Positions 1-9,503 of a stretch of DNA of 64,000 bases are shown piece after piece. The position numbers and the translations under genes were made by a program. Position 1 is the stretch's first letter; each line of letters starts with the position of its first letter. The notes below the pieces were generated by a model. That model ran no database searches. It was given only the letters and a program-made list of their open reading frames with translations, and was not told where the DNA came from. The DNA comes from Candidatus Sulfotelmatobacter sp. (GTDB lineage Bacteria; Acidobacteriota; Terriglobia; Terriglobales; Acidobacteriaceae), in the NCBI GenBank assembly GCA_030041215.1, contig JASHOH010000117.1, positions 17,772 through 81,771 of the forward strand, in the 5' to 3' direction.

Positions 1-125
1 TCGGCGCTGAATGATGTGGCCAAGGCCGGGTATCAACCACCCGACCGCGGGCGCAATTACCGACATCGTGCTCACAGTCTGCGCTGGCTCGGCAGCTTTA
101 GTTCTCGCTGTATTGGAATTTGCCA

Positions 126-1292
126 TCAGATAATTACGATCTCGCGTTGGATGTTACCGGTGACTTCCGCCGATTTGGCCCGGACCAGCATGTCGACTTC
201 ACTGCGCACCCCAAATTCCGGCAGGTAAATTCCCGGCTCAATGGAGAAGCAGGAGTTTGGCAGAATCTGCCGCTCATCATGAATCTCCAGATCGTCCATG
301 TTTGCCCCATTGGAATGGACGTCCGTGCCAATCGAATGTCCGGTCCGGTGAATGAAATATTCCCCATATCCCTTCTGTTTGATGTAATTGCGCGTGGCAC
401 GGTCTACTTCCCATCCGGCGATGCGCCGGCCGGCGCTGACCGCGTCCTTAACCGTCTTCACACCGGCATCGCGCGCGTCGCGCACAATTTCAAAGACTTC
501 GCGCATGCGATCTGACGGCGACTTGCCGACAAAACCCACCCAGGTGATGTCGTAATACACCGCGTTCGGAGTATTTTTCTTCGCCCACACGTCAAGCAGC
601 ACGAAGTCCCCCTCGCGAATCGGCACGGGATGGCTCGCCTGCGGCTCATAATGCGGATTGCCAGCATTTGCATTGACCGCAACGATCGGAGGGTCATCGG
701 TTACCAGATTCTCGCGGAGAAATGCCTCCATAAACCACTGCTGAATTCCATGCTCAGTCGTCCCGCCATTGCGAACTCGACGCCCAATTTCTTTGAAAGC
801 GGCAGCCACAATAGAATCCACGCTGTCGCGAGCGGCAAAATGAGACTTGATCTGCTCCTCGGTCCATGTAGCTTCAAACTGCGCGACCAGATCGGCGGAA
901 CTCACGACATTCTTGCCCAATCCACGCAGCAACTCGATCGTTCCCCCATCAACGAGAGAGATGGTGAACACGATGTTGTTGGGCGAGTACTGCATCGCGA
1001 TGTCGCGATAAGGCGCGAGTATCGACTTCAAACTGTCGAACAGTTCCTGCCATCCGGAGTATTGCCGCTTGCTGCCCGGCAGCGAATCGAGATGGCCAGC
1101 TTCGATTTTATGGACGAGCTTCAAAGGTTCGCCCTGCGCGGGTATCAGATAAAACCACCGGCGCGTCACCATCAAATCAGCCGGCAGCCCGAGCACGCGA
1201 TAGGCGATAGGGTCGCGATGGTGATGGTCGTAGAAAAGCCAGGCGTCGATGTTGCGCTCGCGCAGTGCAGATTGTATAGCGGCCAGATCCAT
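126..1292 (-). CDS. M24 family metallopeptidase (aminopeptidase P / Xaa-Pro dipeptidase type)
   Basis: Predicted two-metal peptidase that removes residues next to proline. From the chosen ATG the protein has 388 residues: a creatinase-like N-terminal domain (about 1-150) and a pita-bread catalytic domain (about 155-385). The five expected metal ligands are visible: D234 (LLDVWAKK), D248 (YYDITW), H319 (HRTGHSIG), E352 (SIEPGIY) and E365 (RSEVDM). No signal peptide, so probably cytoplasmic. An upstream in-frame start at 1373 would add 27 residues with no family character, so the ATG before DLAAIQ was preferred. It is divergent from the membrane protein gene at 1398. The 125 bases to its left hold nothing I can identify. 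Exact substrate is unknown. Confidence 0.9.
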   Translation of the reverse strand: MDLAAIQSALRERNIDAWLFYDHHHRDPIAYRVLGLPADLMVTRRWFYLIPAQGEPLKLVHKIEAGHLDSLPGSKRQYSGWQELFDSLKSILAPYRDIAMQYSPNNIVFTISLVDGGTIELLRGLGKNVVSSADLVAQFEATWTEEQIKSHFAARDSVDSIVAAAFKEIGRRVRNGGTTEHGIQQWFMEAFLRENLVTDDPPIVAVNANAGNPHYEPQASHPVPIREGDFVLLDVWAKKNTPNAVYYDITWVGFVGKSPSDRMREVFEIVRDARDAGVKTVKDAVSAGRRIAGWEVDRATRNYIKQKGYGEYFIHRTGHSIGTDVHSNGANMDDLEIHDERQILPNSCFSIEPGIYLPEFGVRSEVDMLVRAKSAEVTGNIQREIVII

Positions 1293-1397
1293 GGGCAAAC
1301 ATCTATTGTAAACAATGGGAAGAGTTTGAGCGAATTGCGGGCTTGCTAACACGCTGTCTGCCGCGCCGTCCAATCTCGGGTATATATTTTCAAAGAA

Positions 1398-2606
1398 ATG
1401 GCCTCACTGGGCGAAGCCGTCACTGTAGAGCGCTCTGCCGGTTCAATCAGCATCAGCCGCGTCCGCATCCGGTCCATCGACGTTCTTCGCGGCATGATCA
1501 TGATCCTGATGGCGCTCGACCACACCCGTGATTACTTCGGCATACCCGGCGCCAACCCAACCGATCTTTCTACGACGACGGCCCCGTTGTTCTTCACCCG
1601 CTGGATCACTCATTTCTGCGCGCCAACATTTTTCCTGCTCACTGGCACGGGCGCCTGGCTTGCCCGCCGCCGCATGTCAACGCCTCAGCTTTCGCGTTTT
1701 TTGTTCACGCGCGGACTATGGCTGATTTTTCTGGAACTTGTGGTCACGCGCGATCTGGGGTGGCAGTTTAATTTTGACTATCGCGTTACGCCGTTGATCG
1801 TGCTCTGGGCGCTGGGCTGGGCCATGATCGTGTTGTCAGCTTTGGTGTATCTGCCCGCTTCGGTTGTCACGGCACTTGGTATAGTAATGATCGCAACCCA
1901 CAACTTGCTCGATGCGGTGGAATTAACCAATCCACTCTGGAAGATTCTGCACGCGCCAGGAGTAATCGTGGCGACTCCAAGGTTCACGCTTTTTGTGGGA
2001 TATGTTTTGATTCCCTGGGTCGGTGTCACCGCCGCCGGATATGGTCTCGGTCAGATTTACCAGTGGTCGGCTGAGCGTAGAAGAGCTTTTCTGTTGCGGC
2101 TGAGCCTGGCTGCGATTGCGCTATTTATCGTGCTGAGAGCGATCAATGTTTACGGCGATCCTTCCCCATGGAGTAAGCAGAGTTCGGCGGCATTCACGTT
2201 GATTTCGTTCCTGAATACATCGAAATATCCGCCCTCGTTGTTGTTTCTCCTGATGACATTAGGCCCTGCGCTGCTGCTGTTGTGGGCCATCGACTCCGCC
2301 ACGCCCGCTGCTCTTCGACCCGCGCTTATCTTTGGCAACGTGCCGATGTTCTATTATCTTTTGCACATTCCTCTGATTCATCTGCTGGCGATCGCGGTTT
2401 GCCTTGCGCGCAACGGCCACGTCTACTGGATGTTCCAATCCCCCGGCCTGCAATTTTTCCCCATCACACCGCCTCCAGGCTGGGGATATTCACTGCCCAT
2501 CGTGTATTTCGTCTGGGCAGTCGTCGTGATCGCGCTTTATCCCTTGTGCCGCTGGTTCGCGGAAGTTCGCCGTCGGCGCAGCGAATGGTGGCTTAGTTAT
2601 TTCTGA
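1398..2606 (+). CDS. DUF1624 / heparan-alpha-glucosaminide acetyltransferase-like membrane protein
   Basis: Polytopic membrane protein of 402 residues. The N-terminal motif RSIDVLRGMIMILMALDH, followed by the first membrane helices, is the signature of the DUF1624/HGSNAT-like acyltransferase superfamily, whose members acylate sugars or other envelope components at the inner membrane. About ten hydrophobic segments run through the chain, and a short basic tail (RRRRSEW) ends it. The actual substrate cannot be read from the sequence. The ATG sits just after an AAAGAA stretch, a weak ribosome site, and an A/T-rich tatatatttt lies directly upstream. The gene stands alone, divergent from the M24 peptidase. 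Confidence 0.8.
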   Translation: MASLGEAVTVERSAGSISISRVRIRSIDVLRGMIMILMALDHTRDYFGIPGANPTDLSTTTAPLFFTRWITHFCAPTFFLLTGTGAWLARRRMSTPQLSRFLFTRGLWLIFLELVVTRDLGWQFNFDYRVTPLIVLWALGWAMIVLSALVYLPASVVTALGIVMIATHNLLDAVELTNPLWKILHAPGVIVATPRFTLFVGYVLIPWVGVTAAGYGLGQIYQWSAERRRAFLLRLSLAAIALFIVLRAINVYGDPSPWSKQSSAAFTLISFLNTSKYPPSLLFLLMTLGPALLLLWAIDSATPAALRPALIFGNVPMFYYLLHIPLIHLLAIAVCLARNGHVYWMFQSPGLQFFPITPPPGWGYSLPIVYFVWAVVVIALYPLCRWFAEVRRRRSEWWLSYF

Positions 2607-2634
2607 TCGCTCAAAAATGCCTCCCGCTCCACTT

Positions 2635-2662
2635 TTGACGGTGCCATTTTCCCACTGATAAA
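2635..2662 (+). promoter_or_regulatory. Possible sigma-70 promoter of the TPR-like protein gene
   Basis: TTGACG (2635-2640) and GATAAA (2657-2662) are separated by 16 bases and lie about 50 bases before the GTG start at 2714. The -35 matches consensus at 5 of 6 positions and the -10 at 4 of 6. Predicted by eye only. Confidence 0.4.
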
Positions 2663-2713
2663 CTAATTGTCTGTGCCACCTCATCGATACTGAATTCATT
2701 AGGAAAGGTCATT

Positions 2714-3439
2714 GTGCGCGCAGAAACCCGCCATCAGCTTAAACAGGACGCTTTCACCCGGGTCACCATCGGAGCAGCCGAGAAGACGGCCCACTGGAGC
2801 GTGGAACACAGAAATACTCTCATCATCGCCGGCCTTGTTGTTGCCATAATCGCCGCCGCAGCGATGGGTAGCTGGTACTACATCAGCACACAGGATGAGA
2901 AGGCGAGCTTCGACTTTGCCAAGGCGATACGTACTCTGGAACTGCCGTTGCGTCCCGCCGGAACGCCCGAGCAGCCTGGTGTGCCCAGCTTTACTTCGGC
3001 GAAGGAACGCTCCGAGGCCGCGCGCAAAGAATTTCAGGCTATTGTGGACAAGTATCCCCACACCCGCACCGCCGACATGGCGCATTACTTCCTGGGTGTG
3101 ACGGCCGCCAGCGAAGGCGACAATGCCTCTGCCGAAAAGAATTTCAAAGAAGTGGCCGCCAAGGCCAATAAGGAACTGGCCTCGGTGGCGAAGCTGGCGT
3201 TGGCCGAGCTCGAAGGAAACAGTGGCCGGGTGCCCGACGCTGGTGCCCTTTATCAGGAGCTGATCAGCAGTCCTACTACTTCCGTCGGAAAGGTCACCGC
3301 TCAACTCGAACTGGCCGATCTTTACAAGAACAACAATCAGCCACTCGATGCCAAGCGCCTCTACGAACAGATCAAGAAAGAGAACCCCGGCCCCGAAGCC
3401 AGCCAGATCGCCACGCAAAAGCTGGCAGAACTCAAATAG
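2714..3439 (+). CDS. Single-pass membrane protein with TPR-like periplasmic domain (YfgM-like)
   Basis: A 241-residue protein with a charged cytoplasmic N-terminus, one membrane helix at about 36-58 (NTLIIAGLVVAIIAAAAMG), and an alpha-helical C-terminal part resembling tetratricopeptide repeats (ADMAHYFLGVTAASEGD; LADLYKNNNQPLDAKRLYEQI). The architecture matches YfgM/TPR_21 proteins, which work with the SecYEG/BamB secretion machinery in other bacteria. That role is inferred from architecture alone. It starts at GTG, supported by an AGGAAAG ribosome site ending about six bases upstream. No operon partner is evident. Confidence 0.65.
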   Translation: MRAETRHQLKQDAFTRVTIGAAEKTAHWSVEHRNTLIIAGLVVAIIAAAAMGSWYYISTQDEKASFDFAKAIRTLELPLRPAGTPEQPGVPSFTSAKERSEAARKEFQAIVDKYPHTRTADMAHYFLGVTAASEGDNASAEKNFKEVAAKANKELASVAKLALAELEGNSGRVPDAGALYQELISSPTTSVGKVTAQLELADLYKNNNQPLDAKRLYEQIKKENPGPEASQIATQKLAELK

Positions 3440-3468
3440 GGCAGGAAGTCTTTTAAAACCACTCAGCT

Positions 3469-3834
3469 CTAAAGATGGTAAATGGTCTGCTCGACTGAGA
3501 GATGGCGGCAGGTTTGGCGGATAATGTCGCTCGCTCCCGGCGAATGCACGAACTGAAAGCCGTAGCGGAATGCGTTGCGTTGCCGCACCATCGCGTAGAC
3601 CGCAACCCGCCCAAAAGGAACGGTAAAAGTCACTTCCACAAGTTCTCCCAGCGGGACCTCCATCGTAAGCATGGCCGAAATCCCAGATTCACTGATGTCG
3701 ACCGTGTGTCCTTTTAACAATCCACAAGTGCGGGACTGGACGCTGATATCAACCTCAAGTCTGAAGCGCGGCTGGGCCCGCCTCTCGATCAGGTCTGCAA
3801 CTGGTTCCGACGCGGGCCGATCTTGTGGTTCCAA
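3469..3834 (-). CDS. PilZ domain protein
   Basis: Single-domain PilZ protein of 121 residues. Both halves of the c-di-GMP binding signature are visible: an arginine-rich RRAQPRFR at about 18-25 and DISESGISA (D/N-x-S-x-x-G) at about 46-54, followed by a beta-rich body. It probably acts as a cytoplasmic c-di-GMP receptor; the partner is not known. It is convergent with the TPR-like gene, ending 30 bases after that gene's stop. A REC-GGDEF protein that could make the ligand is encoded at 34398. Confidence 0.85.
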   Translation of the reverse strand: MEPQDRPASEPVADLIERRAQPRFRLEVDISVQSRTCGLLKGHTVDISESGISAMLTMEVPLGELVEVTFTVPFGRVAVYAMVRQRNAFRYGFQFVHSPGASDIIRQTCRHLSVEQTIYHL

Positions 3835-4202
3835 GAAAATGCTCCCTAGTATTTCGTAATCGGCAGGTTGAGGGACGGGCTTTAGAGTTTGCTGAAAAAC
3901 TCGATTTTGTGCGGCGCAGTCTTCCCCCCCAACCCATGAGAATTAAAACTCCATCTAACTCCCGGCGAGATGTTCTCTGCGTACTTCGCGGCCTTTCGGC
4001 GCCTGCCCTGAGAGAGCGAAAGCGACCGAACGGGTGAACTCTGCGATTTAAGATTTTCGACCATCCTCTAAGTAATCCGGGATGCTGAGGTGGTTCTCAG
4101 ACCTTTCGGGAAACATGATTTCAGGTGGCGGCTTGGCGATTTCCACTTTGCGCTCCGGTTCGCTACGATGATGTTTCATTCCATTCGACCGTCTCGAACT
4201 CT
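3835..4202. other. Intergenic stretch with a fragment of a dispersed repeat
   Basis: No convincing gene lies here; short frames are not protein-like. It holds a cctgccctgagagagcgaa stretch (about 4002-4020) related to the repeat abundant at 36.6-37.3 kb, and a gaactctgcgatttaagat segment (4036-4062) that recurs in diverged form near 13086 and 29231. Confidence 0.5.
4036..4062 (+). repeat. Dispersed repeat, copy 1 (CTCTGCGATTTAAGATTTTC type)
   Basis: The segment with core ctctgcgatttaagattttc is shared, with a few changes, with 13086-13109 (ctctgcggtctaagactttg) and 29231-29259 (ctttgcgatttgagattttc). All three copies lie between genes. Function unknown. Confidence 0.55.
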
Positions 4203-4670
4203 ATGGCCGATTTCACACTGCGCGTCAACGGCAATGAAAGAAGGGTGAGCGTTGCGCCGGAAACTCCGCTGCTGTGGGTTCTGCGCGACACGCTGGAGCT
4301 TACCGGAACCAAATTCGGCTGCGGCGCCGGGCTTTGCGGGGCGTGCACGGTGCACGTCGAGGGCTCCGCGCTAAGGTCGTGTTCCACTCCCGTGTCCCAA
4401 GTGGCAGGCAAGAACGTCACCACGATCGAAGGACTGTCAGCCAACGGCCCGCATCCCCTACAGCAGGCCTGGATCGCCGAAGAAGTCCCGCAATGCGGCT
4501 ACTGCCAGACCGGACAGATTATGGCCGCTGCCGCTTTGCTCGCCAAAAATCCCAACCCGAGCGATGAGCAAATCACTCAGGCGATGACCGGCAATCTCTG
4601 CCGCTGCGGAACTTATGAACGAATTCGTAAGGCCATCCATCGCGCCGCGAGCACTGGGGGTGTGCGATGA
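4203..4670 (+). CDS. iorA: 2Fe-2S subunit of a molybdenum hydroxylase (IorA type)
   Basis: Small electron-transfer subunit of an isoquinoline 1-oxidoreductase / aldehyde oxidoreductase type enzyme, 155 residues. The N-terminal plant-type ferredoxin cluster is held by C40, C45, C48 (CGAGLCGAC) and C60; the C-terminal helical-bundle cluster by C98, C101 (QCGYCQTG), C133 and C135 (LCRCGTY). The ATG before ADFTLRVNG was chosen because a longer frame from 4125 adds 26 residues without family character. The stop overlaps the start of the large subunit (ATGA), so the two are translationally coupled. The true substrate may be an aldehyde or N-heterocycle and cannot be read here. Confidence 0.92.
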   Translation: MADFTLRVNGNERRVSVAPETPLLWVLRDTLELTGTKFGCGAGLCGACTVHVEGSALRSCSTPVSQVAGKNVTTIEGLSANGPHPLQQAWIAEEVPQCGYCQTGQIMAAAALLAKNPNPSDEQITQAMTGNLCRCGTYERIRKAIHRAASTGGVR

Positions 4671-6814
4671 GTCCGCTGAATCGGCGCGAATTTGTGGTGG
4701 TTGGAGTTGCAGCTGGAGCGGGACTGGTGATTGGCTTTTACCTCCCGCACAAGCGTCAAGCCGCGAAAGAATTCTTTTCTCCCAACGCTTACCTGCGCAT
4801 CACTCCCGACAACAAAGTCACGATTGTGGTAGCGCGCTCGGAAATGGGACAGGGCGTGCGCACCGCCTTGCCCATGATTTTGGCCGAGGAACTCGAAGCC
4901 GATTGGAAACAAATCGAGATCGAACAGGCCGGGGCGAGCACACTGTATGGCGACCAGACCACCGGCGGCAGCGCCAGCGTGCGCACCACCTGGGATCCCA
5001 TGCGCAAGGCGGGCGCAGCCGCGCGCGAAATGCTGATTTCAGCGGCAGCCCTGACCTGGGGCGTGCCACGTTCGGGATGCGTGGCGCAATCCGGCTACAT
5101 CGTTCATGGTGCCTCAAACCGCCGCCTCAGCTATGGAGAATTGGTTGGGAAGGCCGCTACGCTGCCCATTCCTGCTGATGTGCCTCTGAAGCAGAGCAAA
5201 GATTACAAGATTGTCGGCCAGCGCCTTGCGCGCGTGGATACGCCAGCCAAGGTAAAAGGCGACGCCGTCTTCGGCATCGATTTCCGCCTGCCCGGAGTGA
5301 AATATGCCGCTCTGTCACGCTGTCCAACCATTGGCGGCAAAGTGGCGAGCTTCGATGATAGGGATTCCCGAAAAGTTCCCCGCGTGAGATACGTTGGCAA
5401 AATCGGCGATGCAGCCGTCGCTGTAGTAGCCGATAGTGTTTGGGGCGCCATGGAAGGTCGCCGAGTATTGAACGTCAACTGGGACGATGGCCCAAACAAA
5501 GACCTCAACACGGCGGCAGTGATGGAATCACTAAAGCAAGCGGCGACCAAGAAAGGAGCAAGTTTGTATTCGGCAGGCGATGTCTCGAAGGCACAAGGCC
5601 GACACGTAAAAGCCGAATATCAGCTTCCCTTTATGGCCCACGCACCCATGGAACCGGGAAACTGCACGGCAAATTTTCAGGGCACAACCTGCGAGTTGTG
5701 GGCGCCCACGCAGGTTCCCCAGGATTGCCGCGATTCCGTTGCGCAGGCCATCGGCCTCGATCCCGACGGCGTGAAAGTGAATGTCACTTTGATGGGCGGA
5801 GGCTTCGGACGCCGTCTCGAACATGATTATGCCGTCGAAGCCGCGCTTGTATCAAAGGCACTGCATGATGCAAAGCTCGGCGACGGAAATAATGGCGCTC
5901 CCGTGAAAGTAGTCTGGACTCGCGAAGACGACATGCGTTTTTCGACGTATCGTCCTGCGAGCCTGCATCAATTGAGCGCCGTGCTCGATGTTGCTGGCTG
6001 GCCGGTGGCATTTTCGCATCGCATCATCTCGCCCTCGATCAGCGCCCAGAAAGGCCAGCCGGGGCCGAACGGCATCGATCCCGATTTACCCGACGAAGCT
6101 GCGTTTGTTTACGCGCTGCCAAATGTTTCGCTCGAGTACGTCCAAGCAGAAACGCCAGTGCCGCTGGGATGGATGCGCTCCGTCTATGCATTGCAGGCTG
6201 GATTCGCCGGCGAAAGCTTCATCGATGAACTGGCGACAGCCGCGGGAAAAGATCCGCTGGAATATCGGCTCCACATGCTTGCCAAAGATCAGGACATCCA
6301 GTACTTCACAACGACCTGGCACACCGGACGCATGCGCGGCGTGCTGCAACTCGTGGCCGAAAAGGCCGGTTGGAAAAATCCCTTGCCTGCCGGGCGCTTT
6401 CGCGGAGTCGCCTGCTTCGCCTGTTTTTCCTCCTACGTCGCCGAGGTGGTCGAGATCAGCATGGAAACCAATGCGCCGCGTGTGCATCGTGTGGTGGTCG
6501 CCGTGGATTGCGGCCAGGTGGTGAATCCAAGCATCCTCGAGCAACAGATTCAGGGCGGAATCGTTTTCGCGCTGACGAACGCCCTGCGGGCAAAAATCAC
6601 CATCGAGAAAGGCCGTGTCGTAGAAGGTAATTTTGATGACTATGCGCCCTTGCGCATGGATGAAACGCCCGCCGTAGAGGTCTACGCTGTGACCAGCTTA
6701 GAAGCTCCGACCGGCATTGGAGAACCTTCCGTGCCCCCACTCGCGCCCGCGCTCTGCAGTGCCATCTACGCAGCCACCAAGAAAAGAATCCGCGCCCTGC
6801 CGATCCTGAGCTGA
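4667..6814 (+). CDS. iorB: Molybdopterin-binding subunit of a molybdenum hydroxylase (IorB type)
   Basis: Catalytic large subunit, 715 residues. The N-terminus [17 protein letters not shown] is a twin-arginine signal, so the cofactor-loaded enzyme is probably exported folded to the periplasm. The body has the family layout: an N-terminal Tat-linked domain (about 35-150), the a/b hammerhead ([13 protein letters not shown], about 190), and cofactor-binding stretches MGGGFGRR (about 376-383) and [13 protein letters not shown] near the C-terminus containing the catalytic glutamate. It overlaps the 2Fe-2S subunit by 4 bases. Molybdenum cofactor genes follow directly, which suggests a dedicated supply. 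The electron acceptor, often a cytochrome c in this family, is not encoded here. Confidence 0.92.
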   Translation: MSPLNRREFVVVGVAAGAGLVIGFYLPHKRQAAKEFFSPNAYLRITPDNKVTIVVARSEMGQGVRTALPMILAEELEADWKQIEIEQAGASTLYGDQTTGGSASVRTTWDPMRKAGAAAREMLISAAALTWGVPRSGCVAQSGYIVHGASNRRLSYGELVGKAATLPIPADVPLKQSKDYKIVGQRLARVDTPAKVKGDAVFGIDFRLPGVKYAALSRCPTIGGKVASFDDRDSRKVPRVRYVGKIGDAAVAVVADSVWGAMEGRRVLNVNWDDGPNKDLNTAAVMESLKQAATKKGASLYSAGDVSKAQGRHVKAEYQLPFMAHAPMEPGNCTANFQGTTCELWAPTQVPQDCRDSVAQAIGLDPDGVKVNVTLMGGGFGRRLEHDYAVEAALVSKALHDAKLGDGNNGAPVKVVWTREDDMRFSTYRPASLHQLSAVLDVAGWPVAFSHRIISPSISAQKGQPGPNGIDPDLPDEAAFVYALPNVSLEYVQAETPVPLGWMRSVYALQAGFAGESFIDELATAAGKDPLEYRLHMLAKDQDIQYFTTTWHTGRMRGVLQLVAEKAGWKNPLPAGRFRGVACFACFSSYVAEVVEISMETNAPRVHRVVVAVDCGQVVNPSILEQQIQGGIVFALTNALRAKITIEKGRVVEGNFDDYAPLRMDETPAVEVYAVTSLEAPTGIGEPSVPPLAPALCSAIYAATKKRIRALPILS

Positions 6815-6876
6815 ATGCGGTTGTTCTTTGCAAAGGTCGCAAAGAAAAGCGAGCGCAATTTCGCTATCATCTCTGG

Positions 6877-8175
6877 GTGCCAGCCCAACCAACTCCGTCG
6901 GTTCTGAGCTTCGAGGAAGCCCGTGCGGTCGTCGAAAAGCACGCCTCGCAGATAGTGGCAACGCATCACGAATCTTGCTCGCTTCTGGCTGCCTCCGGAC
7001 GAATTCTCGCCGAACCAATTCTCGCCGATCGCGACTTTCCTCCCTTTCCCCGCGCCACCCGCGATGGTTACGCAGTTCGTGCTTCTGACCTGAAAAATCT
7101 TCCCGCAAATCTGAGAGTGATCGGCGAAATCAAAGCCGGCCCAGTCGAACCGATCCCCTCCCTGAACTCGGGCGAGGCATTTTCCATCATGACCGGCGCC
7201 CCCGTGCCCCCTGGTGCCGATGCCGTAGTGATGGTCGAGTACACGTCTGTGCGTGGCGATTCCGTCGAAATCACAAGAACCGTCTCTGCCAGAGAAAATA
7301 TCGTGCCCCAGGGAGCCGAAGCGAAACGCGGCAGTGTGCTGCTAGAGCGCGGCACACGCCTCAACGAAACCGCGATCGCCCTGGCTGGGTCAGTCGGCAA
7401 AGCCAAGGTGGAAGTTTTCTCGCGCCCTCGCGTTGCCGTGCTTACTACGGGTGATGAGATCGTCGAGGTCGATTGTCAGCCCGGTCCGGCGCAAATCCGC
7501 AATTCGAACAGGTACTCTCTGGCCGTGCAGATCGAGCGAGTGGGCGGCATTCCTGAACTGTTGCCCATTGCCCCGGATGAACCAAAGCGACTGCACGAAC
7601 TAATCGAGCAAGGTCTACACTCCGATCTGCTCATCATGACCGGCGGCGTCTCGATGGGGCGATATGACTTGGTCGAGCAAGTCCTGACCGATCTTCAAGC
7701 AGAGTTTTTCTTCACCGGGGCCAAAATCCAACCCGGCCGTCCGGTAGTGTTTGGGTGCCTCAGGCCGTGTGGCGCGGAACCATGTGGCGCGGGCACTCCA
7801 GCCCGCGAAAAGCCGGCACCCTGCAAATATTTCTTCGGCCTTCCCGGCAATCCCATCTCAACCATGGTCACTTTTGAACTGTTTGCCAAGCCGATGGTCG
7901 AAGCGCTCTCTGGAATGCGCCCCCAGCCCCTTGTCTTTTTGCATGCAAAGCTGAAATCCGACATCCGCGTTAAGACCGGACTGAAGCGCTTCTTGCCCGC
8001 AATCTTCTCGGGAAAATACGAAGACTCGCACGTAGAACTCGTTCCCTGGCAGGGATCGGGCGATCTCGCGGCCCAGGCCGGCGCCAATTGCTACGTCGTC
8101 GTTCCACCAGATCGCGAACGAATCTCTGCCGGCGAGTGGGTCCCGGTGATGCTACGCTGGACAACTCCCATGTAA
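6877..8175 (+). CDS. moeA: MoeA, molybdopterin molybdenumtransferase, with a 20-odd residue insertion
   Basis: Inserts molybdate into adenylylated molybdopterin in the last step of cofactor synthesis. 432 residues from a GTG start. Recognisable MoeA motifs: RDGYAVRA (about 65), GEAFSIMTGAPVPPGAD (about 98), TTGDEIVE (about 189), TGGVSMGRYD (about 255), GAKIQPGRPVVFG (about 281-293) and FFGLPGNPISTM (from 319). Between G293 and F319 lies a cysteine- and proline-rich stretch that MoeA proteins normally lack. It is encoded by DNA containing a palindromic repeat also found at 36721, and the frame stays open across it. It lies 62 bases after the hydroxylase genes and 15 before moaC. Confidence 0.93.
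   Translation: MPAQPTPSVLSFEEARAVVEKHASQIVATHHESCSLLAASGRILAEPILADRDFPPFPRATRDGYAVRASDLKNLPANLRVIGEIKAGPVEPIPSLNSGEAFSIMTGAPVPPGADAVVMVEYTSVRGDSVEITRTVSARENIVPQGAEAKRGSVLLERGTRLNETAIALAGSVGKAKVEVFSRPRVAVLTTGDEIVEVDCQPGPAQIRNSNRYSLAVQIERVGGIPELLPIAPDEPKRLHELIEQGLHSDLLIMTGGVSMGRYDLVEQVLTDLQAEFFFTGAKIQPGRPVVFGCLRPCGAEPCGAGTPAREKPAPCKYFFGLPGNPISTMVTFELFAKPMVEALSGMRPQPLVFLHAKLKSDIRVKTGLKRFLPAIFSGKYEDSHVELVPWQGSGDLAAQAGANCYVVVPPDRERISAGEWVPVMLRWTTPM
7783..7809 (+). repeat. REP-like palindrome inside moeA (TGTGGCGCGGGCAC type)
   Basis: The 27 bases beginning tgtggcgcgggcac and ending gcccgcgaa form a palindrome (gcgggc/gcccgc). They match 36721-36747 on the other strand at all but about two positions. 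A shorter related piece (gtgtggcgcgg, 7767-7777) precedes it. It is translated as part of MoeA. Confidence 0.75.
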
Positions 8176-8190
8176 GATAGAAACTTCGGG

Positions 8191-8661
8191 ATGGCGAAAA
8201 AGCTCTCTCATTACGACGCGTCGGGCCGCGCCCGCATGGTTGACGTCTCTAATAAAGCTGCCAGCCGCCGCGAGGCCGAAGCCAGCGCTTTTGTCGAGAT
8301 GCCTTTTTCTGTTCTCGAAGCCCTGCCGCGCAATCCCAAGGGCGATCCCCTAGAAGTGGCGCGGGTGGCCGGAATTATGGCCGCCAAACGAACTCAGGAA
8401 TTGATTCCTATGTGTCATCCCCTGCCGCTGTCGCACGTTGATGTCGCCATGCGCCTGTGCGAGAATGGCGTCGCCATCACCACAAAAGTGATTACAACGG
8501 CGGAAACTGGAGTTGAGATGGAAGCTCTGGTTGCCGCCGGAATCTCCGCTCTTACGCTTTACGACATGGTGAAAGGCCTCGACAAAGGAATTGTGATCCG
8601 CGAAATTGCTCTTGAAAGGAAGACGGGCGGCAAGAGTGGCGACTACCGGCGCAAAAAATAA
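8191..8661 (+). CDS. moaC: MoaC, cyclic pyranopterin monophosphate synthase
   Basis: Second half of the first step of molybdopterin synthesis, forming cyclic pyranopterin from the MoaA product. 156 residues, normal length. Diagnostic stretches are MVDVSNKAASRREAEA near the N-terminus, IPMCHPLPLSHVDV (about 71-84) and TTAETGVEMEALVA (about 106-119), which hold conserved active-site residues. It follows moeA by 15 bases and is followed after 2 bases by the receiver-DUF4388 gene, so all are likely one transcript. moaA, moaD and moaE are not in the window. Confidence 0.95.
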   Translation: MAKKLSHYDASGRARMVDVSNKAASRREAEASAFVEMPFSVLEALPRNPKGDPLEVARVAGIMAAKRTQELIPMCHPLPLSHVDVAMRLCENGVAITTKVITTAETGVEMEALVAAGISALTLYDMVKGLDKGIVIREIALERKTGGKSGDYRRKK

Positions 8662-8663
8662 TC

Positions 8664-9503
8664 ATGGCAAACGACGTTAAGCTGTTGTTGGTTGATGACA
8701 ATCCGATGGTGCTGGATATGTTGCAGCACGCGTTGGCGCCATTTGCTCGCGTGGTCGCAACCGGCGATTCAGCCGACGCGTTGCTGAAGGCAGTTGATGA
8801 TCCGCCAGATCTGGTAGTTTCCGACTACCGCATGCCCGGCATGGACGGCCGGCAGTTGGTCGAGAAACTGAAAAGCCGCCCCGCCACTGCGAATTTTTCG
8901 GCGATTCTCATGGCGAGCCGCGCGGATATTGACGAACGCCTTTCGCCTCAGGATGCCGCCGACGATTACCTCGCAAAACCTTTTTTCCTAAGAGAAGCGA
9001 CCCGCCGCATCAAGCGCACAGTTGACCGCATCGCTCTGGAGAAAATGGCCAAGACCGCGCCTTCCGATGGCGTGGTGCGCGGCAATCTTTCGCAGATGAA
9101 TGTCATCGACCTGATGCAGTCTCTCGAAATGGGCCGCAAGAGTTGCCAGCTCAAGCTCACTAATGAAACCGAAAAATGCGAGGTCTTTTTCGTTGAAGGC
9201 CAGGTGAAGCACGCAACCTACGGGTCGTTGACAGGTGATGAGGCCGTGTTCAAAGTTCTCCGCTGGACCGGCGGCAACTTCGAACTGAATTTCGAAGGCA
9301 AGACTGATCAGGAGACTACGAAGCTCAACACGCAAGGATTGCTGATGGAAGGCTTGCGCCTGCTCGACGAAGCGCAGCGCGATGCTGGGGGCGAGGCGAC
9401 GCAAGAAGCTCCGATCGAAGCTGCGAGTACGAGCTCAGGCGGCGCTGCTTCCAAACCTGCGGGGAAATCAGAAGAGGAAGAAGATGTCCTCCTCGATAGC
9501 TGA
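8664..9503 (+). CDS. Response regulator with receiver and DUF4388 (PATAN) domains
   Basis: A 279-residue signalling protein. The receiver domain (about 5-118) has the acidic pair LLLVDDN, the phosphoacceptor aspartate in VVSDYRMPG (about D52) and the conserved lysine in YLAKPF. The second domain (about 133-235; NLSQMNVIDLMQSLEMG, VFFVEGQVKHATYG) is DUF4388/PATAN, an interaction domain common in Acidobacteriota, Myxococcota and cyanobacteria. The tail (about 240-279) is rich in Ala, Ser and Glu and looks disordered. There is no DNA-binding domain, so output is probably by protein contact. The gene sits between moaC and mogA, an unusual place; no partner kinase is adjacent. Confidence 0.88.
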   Translation: MANDVKLLLVDDNPMVLDMLQHALAPFARVVATGDSADALLKAVDDPPDLVVSDYRMPGMDGRQLVEKLKSRPATANFSAILMASRADIDERLSPQDAADDYLAKPFFLREATRRIKRTVDRIALEKMAKTAPSDGVVRGNLSQMNVIDLMQSLEMGRKSCQLKLTNETEKCEVFFVEGQVKHATYGSLTGDEAVFKVLRWTGGNFELNFEGKTDQETTKLNTQGLLMEGLRLLDEAQRDAGGEATQEAPIEAASTSSGGAASKPAGKSEEEEDVLLDS

